A DNA stretch of 64,000 nt from Prorocentrum cordatum (taxonomy: Eukaryota; Sar; Dinophyceae; Prorocentrales; Prorocentraceae), in assembly GCA_963575745.1 (NCBI GenBank), contig CAUYUJ010019360.1, forward strand, positions 1 through 64,000, in the 5' to 3' direction. How positions within the stretch are numbered: position 1 is the first letter of the stretch; the number at the start of each line of letters is the position of its first letter. Shown piece after piece: positions 52,541-63,269 of the stretch. The translations under genes were made by a program, and so were the position numbers. Under the pieces are notes generated by a model that saw only the letters and a list, made by a program, of their open reading frames with translations, had not been told where the DNA came from and made no database searches.

Positions 52541-52612
52541 GATCTCAAAATAAGATCGCGATCTCATTTTGAGATCGGATCTTATTTTGAGATCGAACCA
52601 TCCTCTGGGTAG
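52541..52612. repeat. Right terminal inverted repeat and three subterminal palindromes
   Basis: GATCTCAAAATAAGATC, GATCTCATTTTGAGATC and GATCTTATTTTGAGATC in a row, then CCATCCTCTGGGTAG, the inverse of the left edge. Confidence 0.85.
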
Positions 52613-52625
52613 AAGTGCAAGCAGA
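52610..52625. repeat. 16-bp direct repeat TAGAAGTGCAAGCAGA, right
   Basis: Identical to 37383-37398; its first three bases are also the last three of the inverted repeat. Confidence 0.7.
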
Positions 52626-52675
52626 TAGCGTCTGATGGCATTTTCTGCAAAACTGGAAAATTACATGTTTTGGCC

Positions 52676-52920
52676 TGCCAACGTAAAGTCGGTCCCTGGC
52701 TTCGCTCGGGAGAATTTTTCGACGGAATAAACTAAGAATTTGTTCGGTAACTTCTGTAATGCCAAGCTTCGCCCTGCGCAAATAGCAGCCCAAACGAATT
52801 GTTAGAACTGCAAAATCGGCTGAGCCAGGCCGCGGAAGGTATGATCGCGTCCCTTTTCGACATTTCGCCAACTAGCTTCACCCTGTCGCCGAATTCCTCT
52901 AGCTCTTCTACCATCAGAGC
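52676..52920. repeat. Long direct repeat, right copy
   Basis: Same orientation as 37127-37382; starts CTGCCAACGTAAAGTCGGTC and runs to CCAACTAGCTTCACC. Followed by palindromic AAGCTTCC modules (52925-53190). Confidence 0.85.
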
Positions 52921-53201
52921 TCTACGAGGCATTACTCTTAAGCTTCCAGCAATAACTTGCTCAAGGGAAGCTCTACGAGTTACTTGCCCGACCCCACGCC
53001 GGAATTTCTCTAGCTCATCGCTGCCGAAGAGCTCTACGAGGTATTACTCCTAAGCTTCCAGCAACAACTTGCTAAGTGAAGCTCTACGAATTATTGTCCT
53101 TTCTGGTCGGGTCGGCGAACTAGCTCCACCCCGCGGAATTCCTCTAGCTTATCGATGACGAAGAGCCCTACGAGGGTATTCCTTTAGCTCATCGACTGGC
53201 G

Positions 53202-53234
53202 CCAGCGGTGAACCGTCAACCAGGTCACCGCTGG
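53202..53234. repeat. Stem-loop repeat H7, compensated variant
   Basis: CCAGCGGTGA ... TCACCGCTGG. Two stem positions differ from consensus and both partners change with them. Flank is GGAACCTCGTAGAGCTC, the alternative arm type. Confidence 0.9.
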
Positions 53235-53518
53235 GAACCTCGTAGAGCTCATTCCACGCGTAAAAGTGCTCGGAGTCGAATGAGAGAGCTTCTGGAAGCA
53301 TTTCTCGAAAAAAAGAAAATATAAAGATGGTTCCGCCAAGTGTTTTGATAGTACAAAAGCGCCTACAGAACTCGTACTAAGACAAAGAGGCCCTCATAGT
53401 CGTTTACAGGTGCAAAGAATCTGCTTTCTCAAAATGAATTGTCAAATATCTTTCAAAAAAATGCGAAATCACCCAAGTTATCACTTTGTCCTTTCTGGCC
53501 CGGTCGACCAACTGGGCG

Positions 53519-53550
53519 CCGGCGGTAAACCGTCAACCTGTGTTACCGCC
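53519..53550. repeat. Stem-loop repeat H8, truncated right flank
   Basis: CCGGCGGTAA ... TTACCGCC then GAGTAGAGCTGCC; GGGACTC has been lost. Confidence 0.85.
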
Positions 53551-53569
53551 GAGTAGAGCTGCCTGACAA

Positions 53570-54430
53570 CATATAATTCGGAAGAAGAAATAGTGTTTGG
53601 CAATTTGAGACCTCTCGGATGGAACAGTCGAATGCCCCCGATGCTTCTAGATTGTCTTCTCTACGAGCTCTGTAGCTCTGCTACAGCCCGAGTTACGTGC
53701 GTAAATCGACAGCACCGCCCAAGATGACTCGAACAATACGAATAGTTTGGCAAACCTAGTTCGAGTATCAGACCGAGTTCAGACATCTGATTCGACAGGC
53801 GAACGCGTCTGATGTCTCTGAATCGATCTCTGTAATTACCAACCCTGCAGCCCAGCCGAGTTAAGTGCAGGAAACCGACAGCACCTCTCAGGATGACTCG
53901 AACAATACGAATCGTTTTGCGGACCTAGTTTGGGAAACAGACGATTTCGGAGCTATGGATTCTGCAGGCGAACAACGCGCATGATCTCTCCGAAATGATT
54001 CCAGTGGCTTCGAGCCATGGAGCCCCCCTACAGCCCGAGTTAAGTGCAGAGAACCGACAGCATTCCGCACGCGACTCGAACAATACAATAGTTTCGTCAT
54101 TCTAGATCGCGCAACAAACCGAGTTCAGAGCTCTGGATTGGAGAGATAACGGCCACTGATGATTACGACTCAGATTCTGTACGTATCAGCTCTTTAGATG
54201 TCCTGTATCTCGAGTTAAGTACAGAAAACCAAGAGCGCCTGTCAAGATGACTCGAATAATACAAATAGATTTCCGCATCTAGCTCGGCTAGCAGACTGAT
54301 TTCAGACCTCTCGCTTCAACAGGCAAACGCGTCTGATCATTCTGAATCGATTAGCTGTGCTCAACAGCTCTGCAGCTGTCCTGAAGCTCGAGTCATCTTG
54401 AGAAAACCGATACCGCGTAACAAGATAACT
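53570..54430. repeat. 175-bp tandem repeat array A7
   Basis: Diverged relative of A1/A4 in the same order of variants (AATGCCCCCGATGCTTCTAG leader, then units near 53770, 53940, 54118 and 54295). Confidence 0.8.
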
Positions 54431-54627
54431 CGAAACGGCCGATCCCGCCTGTCTGCTTTTTGAGATCAAGATGGCGAGCGGAGATAAGATCGAATATCAC
54501 AGAAAAAAATATCAGAGCTGACACGAATTGTTGTATTTGAAAATTTTCCAACCAACCACTTGGTAGCGTCCATGTAAGCGTCCAAAACCCAGATAGCGAA
54601 GCCAAGCGCGGAACGCCGCACTGGGCG

Positions 54628-54661
54628 CCGGCGGTAAACCGTCAACCTTGGTTACCGCCGG
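54628..54661. repeat. Stem-loop repeat H9
   Basis: Consensus stem; flank GGAACTCGGAGAGCTTCC. Confidence 0.85.
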
Positions 54662-54679
54662 GGAACTCGGAGAGCTTCC

Positions 54680-55790
54680 AAGCTCGACTTAAGTTGAGAA
54701 AACCGAGAGTACCTACCAACATTCTGACTTATAGTGAATATGTTTTGACCTCTGCATGCGACAAGCGGGCGCGTCTGATCAGACCGAGTTCAGACCTCTC
54801 AATGCGACAGGCGGACGCGTCTGATGTCTGCGAATCTACTCATGTGATTACCAGGTCTGCAGCCCCTCTACAGCCCGAGTTAAGTCCGACAGCATCTTTG
54901 AGGATAACTCGAATAATATAATAGTTTCGCAGACCTGTTTCGAGCAGCAGACCAATTTCTGAGCTCTCGAATCGACCAACGAACGCGCCTGATGTGTGCA
55001 AATCGATTTCTATGACCCGCAGCACTGTAGCCCTCCCCCAGCACGAGTTGAGTGCAGAAAATTGAAAGCACTTTTCACGATGATTCGGACAATACGAATT
55101 GTTTCTCGAACCTAGATCGGGCAACAGGCCGAGTTCAGAGCTCTCGATGCAACAGACAAACGCGCCCGATAATTCTCAATCGATTTCGGTCACTCTAGGC
55201 TCTGTAGCTGCCTACAGCTCGAGTTAAGTACAGAAAATACCGAAAGCGTTTGTCAAGATGACTCGAATCATACGAATAGGTTTGCGAACATAGCTCGGCT
55301 AGCAGACCGAGTTCAGAGCTATATAGTCAACAGGCGAACGCGCCTGATGATTCTGAGTGCGATAGGTGTGCTTACCAGCACTCTAGCTGCCCTACAGCTC
55401 GACTTAAGTAGAAAAGACCGACAACGCGTATGAAGTTGACTCGAATAATACGGATAGGTTTGCGGACCTAGCTCGGCTAGCAGACCGAGTTCAGACCTAT
55501 CGATTCAACAGGCGAACGCGCCTGATGATTCTTACCTGCACTGTAGCTGCCCGCAGCTCGAGTTAAGTATAAATACCGACAACGCGTATCAAGTTGACTC
55601 GAATAATACGAATAGGTTTGCGGACCTAGCTCGGCTAGCAGACCGAGTTAAGACCTATGGATTCAACAGGCGAACGTGTCTGATGATTCTGAGTGCGATG
55701 GCTGTGCTTACCAGCTCTGTAGCTGTCCTAGAGCTCGAGTTAAGTACAAAATACCGAGAAAGTGTATCAAGATGACTCGAAACGGTCGAT
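54680..55790. repeat. 175-bp tandem repeat array A8, longest
   Basis: Six or more units (near 54782, 54946, 55125, 55305, 55486 and 55641). The later ones belong to a GAGTGCGATAGGTGTGCTTA subfamily not seen in A1-A6. Confidence 0.8.
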
Positions 55791-55890
55791 CCCGCCAGTG
55801 TGCTTTTTGGCCTTCAAAGTTACCCGATCGAGCTTAGATCAAGATGGCGAGCGGGAATAAGATCGAACATCACGGGAAAAAATACTGGCG

Positions 55891-55923
55891 CCGGCGGTAA
55901 ACCGTCAACCTGGTCACCGCCGG
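55891..55923. repeat. Stem-loop repeat H10, one uncompensated change
   Basis: CCGGCGGTAA ... TCACCGCCGG: an A-C mismatch, half of the pair change seen complete in H7 and H15. Flank GGAACCTCGTAGAGCTCC. Confidence 0.85.
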
Positions 55924-56155
55924 GAACCTCGTAGAGCTCCTTGCATCCGTGAGGCAGCTCAGGATCAAAGCAAAGAGCTTCTGTGGGCGTTTCTAGAAAA
56001 CTTCAAGTTCAGATTTTTCGGATTCAATATGAGGCCGGTTGCTCCAAGTGAACTGGTACTGGAAATGGCTCTATAGAGCTGAGTTGCTCAGGAAACAAAG
56101 TTCATATGCCAATGCTCGGAGTAAATAAAAATCGCAAAACCACCCAAACTGGGCG

Positions 56156-56189
56156 CCGGCGGTAAACCGTCAACCTTTCTTACCGACGG
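56156..56189. repeat. Stem-loop repeat H11
   Basis: CCGGCGGTAA ... TTACCGACGG, one mismatch; flank GGACTCGTAGAGCTTCC. Confidence 0.85.
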
Positions 56190-56219
56190 GGGACTCGTAG
56201 AGCTTCCTGACAATATATA

Positions 56220-57000
56220 ATGTGGGAAAGAATTTCAGAGAACGACTAGTTTTTCAGCCCAAGCGATTATAGACCCTCAGGATGACTCTAACAAAACAAA
56301 CGAACAGTTTTCCAATCGAGCTCGAGTATGAAGCCGAGTTCAGACCTCTGAATGTGACAGGCGGACGCGTCTGATGTCTGCGGATCGATTCCTGTGATTA
56401 CCAGCTCTGCAGCCCCCATACAGCCTGAGTTAAGTGCAGAAAACCGAGAGTACCTCTCAGGATGACTCGAATAATACAACAGTTTCGCGGATCTCGTTCG
56501 AGCAGCAGACCGAGTTCCGAGCGATTCGACAAACGGACGCGCCTGATGTCTCGAAATCGATTCCTGTGACCAGCAGCACGCCAACCCCCAGCACGATTTA
56601 AGTACAGAAAACCGAGAGCACTTCTCAAGATGACTCGAACAATACCAATAGGTTCGCGAACCCAGCTCGGGGATCAGGCCGAGTTCAGAGCTCTTGATTC
56701 AACAGACGACCGCGCCTGATAGTTCTGAATCGATTTCTGTGGTTATCAGCTCTGTGGCTGTCGTACAGATCGAGTTAAGCACGAAAAACCGAGAGCGTAT
56801 GCTACAATGACTCGCATAATACGAATAGGTTTGCGATCCTAGCTCGGCTAGCAGGCCGAGTTCAGACCTCTGGATTCAGCAGGCGAACGCGCCTGATCAT
56901 TCTGAATGCATTAGCTGTGCTCATCAGCTCTGTAGTTGTCCTGAAGCTCGAGTTATCTTGAGAAAACCGACAGCGCGTCTCAAGATCACTCGAAACGGCT
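56220..57000. repeat. 175-bp tandem repeat array A9
   Basis: Units near 56330, 56505, 56677 and 56850, related to A2/A5 and A12. Confidence 0.8.
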
Positions 57001-57315
57001 GTTCCCGCCTGCCTGCTTTTTGGCCTTCAAAGTTACCCGATCGAGCTGAGATCAAGATAGCAAGCGGGAATAAGATCGAACATCATGGGAAAAAATACTA
57101 GAGCTCTAACGAATGGTCAGATTTCGAACAAAATTTTCAACCGACCAAAAGTCATCAAAAGGTCCGTCGAGATTTTCCTTGCCAACTAGCTCTTCAGCTC
57201 CCCGAAATTACTCTTAAGCTTCCAGCAATAACTTGCTAAGGGAAGCGTTAGGTTACCACTTTAACCTTTCTGGCCGGGTCGGTCAATTAGCTCCACCCCG
57301 CGCCGGAACTGGGCG

Positions 57316-57349
57316 CCGGCGGTAAACCGTCAACCTTTGTTACCGCCGG
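57316..57349. repeat. Stem-loop repeat H12 (consensus form)
   Basis: Identical stem and loop to H1. Confidence 0.9.
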
Positions 57350-57369
57350 GGGACTCGTAGAGCTTCCTG

Positions 57370-58110
57370 ACAACATATACTGTCGGAAAAAATTGCAGAG
57401 AACGAATAGTCTTTGAGCCCAACTCGAGTATCAGACCGAGTTCAGACCTCTGAATGCGATAGACGGACGCGTCTGATGTCTCCGAATCGATTCCTGTGAT
57501 TACCCGCCCTGCAGCCTCCCAACAGCGCGAATTAAGTGCAGAACGCCGACAGTAGCTCTCAAGATGACTGGAAGAATGCGAACAGTTTCGTGATTCTGGA
57601 TCGCGCAACAGACTGAGTTCAGAGCTCTGGATTCAACAGGCGAACGCGCCTGATGATTCTGAGTGCGATAGGTGTGCTTACTAGCACTGTAGCTGAGCTC
57701 GAGTTATGTAGAAAATACCGACAACGCGTATCAAGTGGACTCGAATAATACGAATAGGTTTGCGGACCTAGCCCGGCTAGCAGACCGAATTTAGACCTAT
57801 GGATTCAACAGGCGAACGCGTCTGATCATTCTGAGTGCGATACGAGTGCTTATCAGCACTGTAGCTGCCCTACAGCTCGAGTTAAGCAGAAAATACCGAC
57901 AACGCGTATCAAGTTGACTTGAATAATACAAACAGGTTTGCGGACCTAGCTCGGCTGACAGACCGAGTTCAGACCTCTGGGTTCAACAGGCGAACGCGCC
58001 TGATCATTCTCAATGCATTAGCTGTGCTTACCAGCTCTGTAGCTGCCCTAGAGCTCGAGTTATGTTCAGAAAACCGACAGCGCGTATCAAGATGACTCGA
58101 AACGGGCGTT
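57370..58110. repeat. 175-bp tandem repeat array A10
   Basis: Contains the AGACGGACGCGTCT version of the internal hairpin at about 57463, against AGGCGAACGCGCCT elsewhere in the same array, so both arms changed together. Confidence 0.8.
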
Positions 58111-58449
58111 CCCGCCAGAGTGCTTGTTGGCCTTCAAAATTACCCGATCGAGCTGAGATCAAGATGCAGAGCGGAAATAAGATCGAATAGCACGGGAAAA
58201 AATACTAGAGCTCTTCCGAATGGTCAAATTTCGAGAACGAAATTTTCAACCGAGCAAAAGTCACCAAAAGTTCCGTCGAGATTTTTCTTCCCAACTAGCT
58301 CTCCAGCGCGCCGGACTTACTCTTAGCTTCCAGCTATAACTAGCTAAGGGAAGCTCTACGAGTTATTCCTCTAGCTCATCGATGTCGAAGAGCTCTACGA
58401 GGTACTAGAGCAGAAACGAATTGTTAGATTCCGAGAACAATTGTAAGCG

Positions 58450-58830
58450 TGCGAAACCCGGATAGCGGAGCCAGGCGCGGAGCGCGAAGCGCTCAAAGAC
58501 GCCGCAAGGGGACCTCTGCCGTGCCGCTTGAAACAATGTGCGGGACGCTGGAAACCTCGCAGGAGACGCTTGCAGGTGCGTCGTTTACGATGCGTCGGGC
58601 CCGGCAAAGCGCACAAGGAAGATTTGCCTAGGTGCCTGGAAGAACTGCCGAAGCTCTTCCGAAGCTCTGCCGAAGCGCTCTGCGCACCCTGGAGCCACGC
58701 GTATTGGGAAACGCCAGGAAGCCACGCTCCCGGACCCGCTGCAACCTCCGGCAGGGCGCTGCGGGGATCGTGGACTGGCGGAGGTGGGCGTGTCCCCCTC
58801 ACCACCCACTGCCGGGTTCTTCCTTGAAAC
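58450..58830. repeat. GC-rich block related to 26800-27060
   Basis: GAAGCTCTTCCGAAGCTCTG, CACCCTGGAGCCACGCGTAT and GGAAGCCACGCTCCCGGACC are shared with 63270-63390. The first part (CTTGCAGG(T/G)GC) recurs at 60845-60960. Confidence 0.75.
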
Positions 58831-58919
58831 CCCCCGCTCTCCAAGGAGCTATCCGGGAAAATTTTCGACCGACCAAAACTTGTGAAAGGTTCAGTTCTTT
58901 TTTTTCGAGCCAATGGGCG

Positions 58920-58953
58920 CCGGCGGTAAACCGTGAACCTTTGTTACCGCCGG
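58920..58953. repeat. Stem-loop repeat H13
   Basis: Consensus stem with loop ACCGTGAACCTTTG (one loop change). Confidence 0.85.
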
Positions 58954-58979
58954 GGGACTCGTAGAGCTTCCTGACAACA

Positions 58980-59720
58980 TATAATGTCGAACAAAATTGC
59001 AGAGAACGAATAGTTTTTCAATCGAACTCGAGTATCAGACCGAGTTCAGACCTCTGAATGCGACAGACGGACGCGTCTGATGTCTCCGAATCGATGCATG
59101 TGATTACCCGCCCTGCAGCCTCCCTACAGCCCGAGTTATGCAGAACTCCGACAGTAGTAGCTCTCAAGAGGACTGAAAGAATACGAACAGTTTCGTGATT
59201 CTGGATCGCGCAGCAGACCGAGTTCAGAGCTCTGGATTCGACAGACAAACGCGACTGATAATTTTGAATCAGTTTCTGTAACTATCACCCCTGTAGCTGT
59301 CCTATAGCTCGAGTTAAGTACACGAAACCGAGAGCGCCTATCAAGATGATTCGAATAATACGGATAGGTTTGCGGACCTGCCTCGGCTAGCAGACCGAGT
59401 TCAGACCTCTCGTTCGAACAGCCGAACGCGCCTCATGATTCTGAGTGCGATAGGTGTGCTTACCTGCACTGTAGCTGCCCTACAGCTCGAGTTAAGTAGA
59501 AAATATCGACGACGCGTATCCAGTTGACTCAAATAATACGAATAGGTTTGCGGACCTAGCTCGGCTAGCAGACCGAGTTAAGACCTATGGATTCAACAGG
59601 CGAACGCGCCTGATGATTCTGAGTGCGACAGGTGTGCTTACCAGCACTGTAGCTGCCCTAGAGCTCGAGTTAAGTACAAAATACCGACAACGCGTAGCAA
59701 GATGACTCGAAACGGCCGTT
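58980..59720. repeat. 175-bp tandem repeat array A11
   Basis: Units near 59037, 59215, 59392 and 59567, resembling A10 in order. Confidence 0.8.
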
Positions 59721-59933
59721 CCCGCCACCGTGCTTTTCGATAGTAATATTTACCCGATCGATCTGAGATCAAGATGGCGAGCGGGAATAAGATCGAATAT
59801 CACGGGAAAAAATACTAGAGTTCTAACGAATGGTCAAATTTCGAGAACAAAATTTTCAACCGAGCAAAAGTCACCAAAAGTTCCGTCGAGATTTTTCTTG
59901 CCAACTAGCTCTCCAGCGCTCTGGAACTGGAAG

Positions 59934-59964
59934 CGGCGGTAAACCGTCAACCAGATTACCGCCG
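59934..59964. repeat. Stem-loop repeat H14
   Basis: CGGCGGTAA ... TTACCGCCG with loop end CCAGA and flank GGCCCTCGTAGGGCTC. Confidence 0.8.
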
Positions 59965-60270
59965 GGGCCCTCGTAGGGCTCTTTTCTGGCACGGCCCTGA
60001 TCGGTACATATGCAGGTAGAGTCTGGAAGAAAATCTCAGAAGAATCGAAAAATGAAGTTTCTATGTTTTTATCCGAAGACGGTTTCGCCAAGTGTTTTGA
60101 TAGTAATACTACACCTACAAACCTGATAATGCATTGGAGAACGCGAAATAACCCACTACAGGTGCGAAAAATACCAGATCTCAAAACGAATGTTCAAATA
60201 TCTGACCAAGTTTGTCCAACCGACCCAAAGTTCGCACATTGTCCGTCGGGGCCGGGTCGGCCAACTGGCG

Positions 60271-60303
60271 CCGGCGGTGAACCGTCAACCTGGTCACCGC
60301 CGG
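60271..60303. repeat. Stem-loop repeat H15, compensated variant
   Basis: CCGGCGGTGA ... TCACCGCCGG: A-T replaced by G-C at the inner pair. Flank GGAACCTCGTAGAGCTCC. Confidence 0.9.
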
Positions 60304-60599
60304 GAACCTCGTAGAGCTCCTTGCATCCGTGAGAAAGCTCAGCATCAAAGCGGGAGATTCTGGGAGCTTTTCTAGAAAAACTTCAAGTTGAGATTTTTCG
60401 GAGTCAACATGAAGTCGGTTCCTCCAAGTGAACTGGTACTGGAAATGACTCTAGAGGGCTGAGCTGCTAAGAGAACAAAGTTTATATCTCAATGCTCGGA
60501 GTAAAAATCTGCTTTCTCAAAATGAAATTGTCAAATATCTTTCAAAAAATTGCAAAACCACCCAAAAGTTGTCACATTGTCCGCCTCGGCCGGCTGGGC

Positions 60600-60850
60600 C
60601 AACTAGCTCCACCCCGCGCCGGAATTCTTCTAGCTCATCGATGCCGAAGAGCTCTACGAGGTACTAGCTGCATCCCGCGCCCGAATTCCTCTAGCTCATC
60701 GATGCCGAAGAGCTCTACGAGGTATTACTCTAAAGCTTCCAGCAATAACTTGCTAAGGGAAGCTCTACGAGTTACTAGCTCTCCAGCGCGCCGGAATTAC
60801 TCTTAGCTTCCAGCTATAACTAGCTAAGGGAAGCTCAAAGAGTTACGGGG
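60600..60850. repeat. Cluster of palindromic modules
   Basis: Two copies of CTAGCTCATCGATGCCGAAG with AGCTCTACGAGGTA, and two of the AGCTTCCAGC ... GGGAAGCTC type. Confidence 0.75.
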
Positions 60851-60968
60851 ACCTCTGCCAGGCCGCTTGATACGATGCGCGGGACGCTGGAAACCTCGCA
60901 GGAGACGCTTGCAGGGGCGCCGTTTACGATGCGTGGGGCCCTGCAAAGCGCGCAAGGAAGACTGGGCG

Positions 60969-61002
60969 CCGGCGGTAAACCGTCAACCTTTCTTACCGCC
61001 GG
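60969..61002. repeat. Stem-loop repeat H16
   Basis: Consensus stem with loop ending TTTC. Confidence 0.85.
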
Positions 61003-61024
61003 GGGACTCGTAGAGCTTCCTGAC

Positions 61025-61815
61025 AATATATAATGTGAGGGAGACATTCAGAGAACGACTAGTTTTTCAGCCCAAGCGATTATAGGCCTCTGAAGATGAC
61101 TCTAAGAAAACAAACGAACAGTTTTCCAATCGAGCTCGAGTATGAAACCGAGTTCAGACTTCTGAATGCGACAGGCGGACGCGTCTGATGTCTGCGAATC
61201 GATTCCTGTGATTACCAGCTCTGCAGCCCACCATACAGCCAGAGTTAAGTGCAGAAAATCGCGAGTACCTCTGAGCATCACTCGAATAATACAGCAGTTT
61301 CGCGCATCTCGTTCGAGCAGCAGACCGAGTTCCGAGCTCTCGGTTCGACGAACGGACGCGCCTGATGTCTCGTGACCAGCAGCACTGTAGCCCTCCCCCA
61401 GCACGATTTGAGTACAGAAAACCGAGAGCAGTTCTCAAGATGACTCGAACAATATCAATAGGTTTGCGAACCTAGTTCGGGAAGCAGGCCGATTTCAGAG
61501 CTCTCGATTGAACAGACGGTCGCGTCTCACGATTTACAATCGAGTTCCGTGACTATGAGCTCAGTACGTGCCCTACAGCCCGAGCTAAGTGCAGAAAATC
61601 GAGAGCGTCTGCTACAATGACTCGAATAATACAAATAGGTTTGCGACCCTAGCTCGGCTAGCAGACCGAGTTCAGACCTCTGGATTCAACAGGCGAACGC
61701 GCCTGATCGTTCTGAATGCATTAGCTGTGCTGACCAGCTCTGTAGTTTTCCTGAAGCTCGATTTATCTTGAGAAAACCGACAGCGCGTATCAAGATGACT
61801 CGAAACGGCCGTTCC
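61025..61815. repeat. 175-bp tandem repeat array A12
   Basis: Closely parallels A9 unit by unit (AACGACTAGTTTTTCAGCCC leader shared). Confidence 0.8.
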
Positions 61816-62037
61816 CGCCGGGACGCTTTTTGGCCTTTAAAGTTACCCGATCGAGCTGAGATCAAGATGGCGAGCGGGAATAAGATCGAATATCACGGGA
61901 AAAAATACTAGAGCTCTAACGAATGGTCAAATTTTGAGAACAAAATTTTCAACCGACCAAAAGTCATCAAAAGGTCCGTCGAGATTTTTCTTGCCAACTA
62001 GCTCTCCATCTCAAGCTTCCAGCAATAATTTGCTCAG

Positions 62038-62112
62038 GGAAGCTCTACGAGTTACTGGGCGCCGGCGGTAAACCGTCAACCTTTGTTACCGCCGGGGACT
62101 CGTAGAGCTTCC
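62038..62112. repeat. Stem-loop repeat H17 with complete outer arms
   Basis: GGAAGCTCTACGAGT (62038-62052) is perfectly inverted as ACTCGTAGAGCTTCC (62098-62112), enclosing the consensus CCGGCGGTAA (62062) ... TTACCGCCGG (62086) stem. Confidence 0.9.
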
Positions 62113-62114
62113 TA

Positions 62115-63010
62115 CCTTGATGTTAGTTGAGAAAACCGCGCATCCAACATTCCGACTTATAGTAAATATTTGTTGACCTCTGAATGCGACAGGTGGACGC
62201 GTCTGATGTCTTCGAATCGACTTCTGTCACCAGCCCTGCCGCCCCCCTACAGGCCCGAGTTAGGTGCAGAAAACCGACAGCACTTTTGAGAATGACTCGA
62301 ACAATATCGATCTAATTTGGACAGCAGACCGAGTTCCGAGCTCTGGATCCAACAGGCGGACGAACACCCCTGATGATTCTGAGTGCGATAGGCGTGCTTA
62401 CCAGCACTGTAGCTGCCCTGCAGCTCGGAATAAGTACAAAATACCCACCACGCGTATCAAGTTGAATCGGATAATACGAATAGGTTTGCGCACGTAGCTC
62501 GGCTAGCAGACCGAGTTCAAACCTATGTATTCGTCAGGCGAACGCGCCTGATGATTCTGAGTGCGATAGCTGTGCTAACCAGCACTGTAGCTGCCCTACA
62601 GCTCGAGTTAAGCAGAAAACACCGACAACACGTATCAGGTTGACTCGAATAATACGAATAGGTTTGCGGACCTAGCTCGACTAGCAGACCGAGTTCAGAC
62701 CTATGGAGTCGACAGGCGAACGCGCCTGATAATTCTGAGTGCGATAGGTGTGCTTACCAGCACTGTAGCTGCCCTACAGCCGAGTTCAGTAGAAAATACC
62801 GACAACGCGTATCAAGTTGACTCAAAGAATACGAATAGGTTTGCGGGCCTAGCTCGGCTGGCAGACCGAGTTCAGACCTCTGGATTCAACAGGCGAACGC
62901 GCCTGATGATTCTGAGTGCGATAGCTGTGCTTACCAGCTCTGTAGCTGTCCTCAAGCTCGAGTTAAGAACAAAATAGCGACAGCGCGTATCAAGATGACT
63001 CGAAACGGCC
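62115..63010. repeat. 175-bp tandem repeat array A13
   Basis: Five units, mostly of the GAGTGCGATAG subfamily as in A8, ending in the GCGAGCGGGAATAAGATCG tail near 63075. Confidence 0.8.
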
Positions 63011-63269
63011 GTTCCCGCCAGTGTGCTTTTTGGCCTTCAAAGTTACCCGATCGAGCTGAGATCAAGATGGCGAGCGGGAATAAGATCGAATATCACGGGA
63101 AAAAATACTAGAGCTCTAACGAATTGTCAAATTTCGAGAAAATAATTTTCAACCGAGCAAAAGTTGTGAAAAGTTCAGTTCTTTTTTTTCGAGCCAACTA
63201 GCTGTGGGGCGCGCCGGAATTACTCTTAGCTTCCAGCTATAACTAGCTAAGGGAAGCTCTACGAGTTAT

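Larger units (their letters stand above)
37411..52612. mobile_element. Putative 15.2-kb gene-carrying element bounded by inverted repeats
   Basis: Terminal inverted repeats at 37411-37435 and 52588-52612 match 24 of 25 bases (CTACCCAGAGGATGG then A or T, then TCGATCTCA). Just inside, both ends carry palindromes of the GATCTCA-TT-TGAGATC type (37429-37445 on the left; 52541-52557, 52559-52575 and 52577-52593 on the right). The outside is satellite and stem-loop repeat on both sides with a direct repeat of about 250 bp. The inside has none of these repeats, and instead holds at least four multi-exon minus-strand genes, CTC/TCC tracts and C runs. Subterminal repeats plus terminal inverted repeats are typical of cut-and-paste transposons, but this size and cargo would be unusual. 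The encoded protein most like a transposase candidate is at 41450-43907. Confidence 0.6.
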
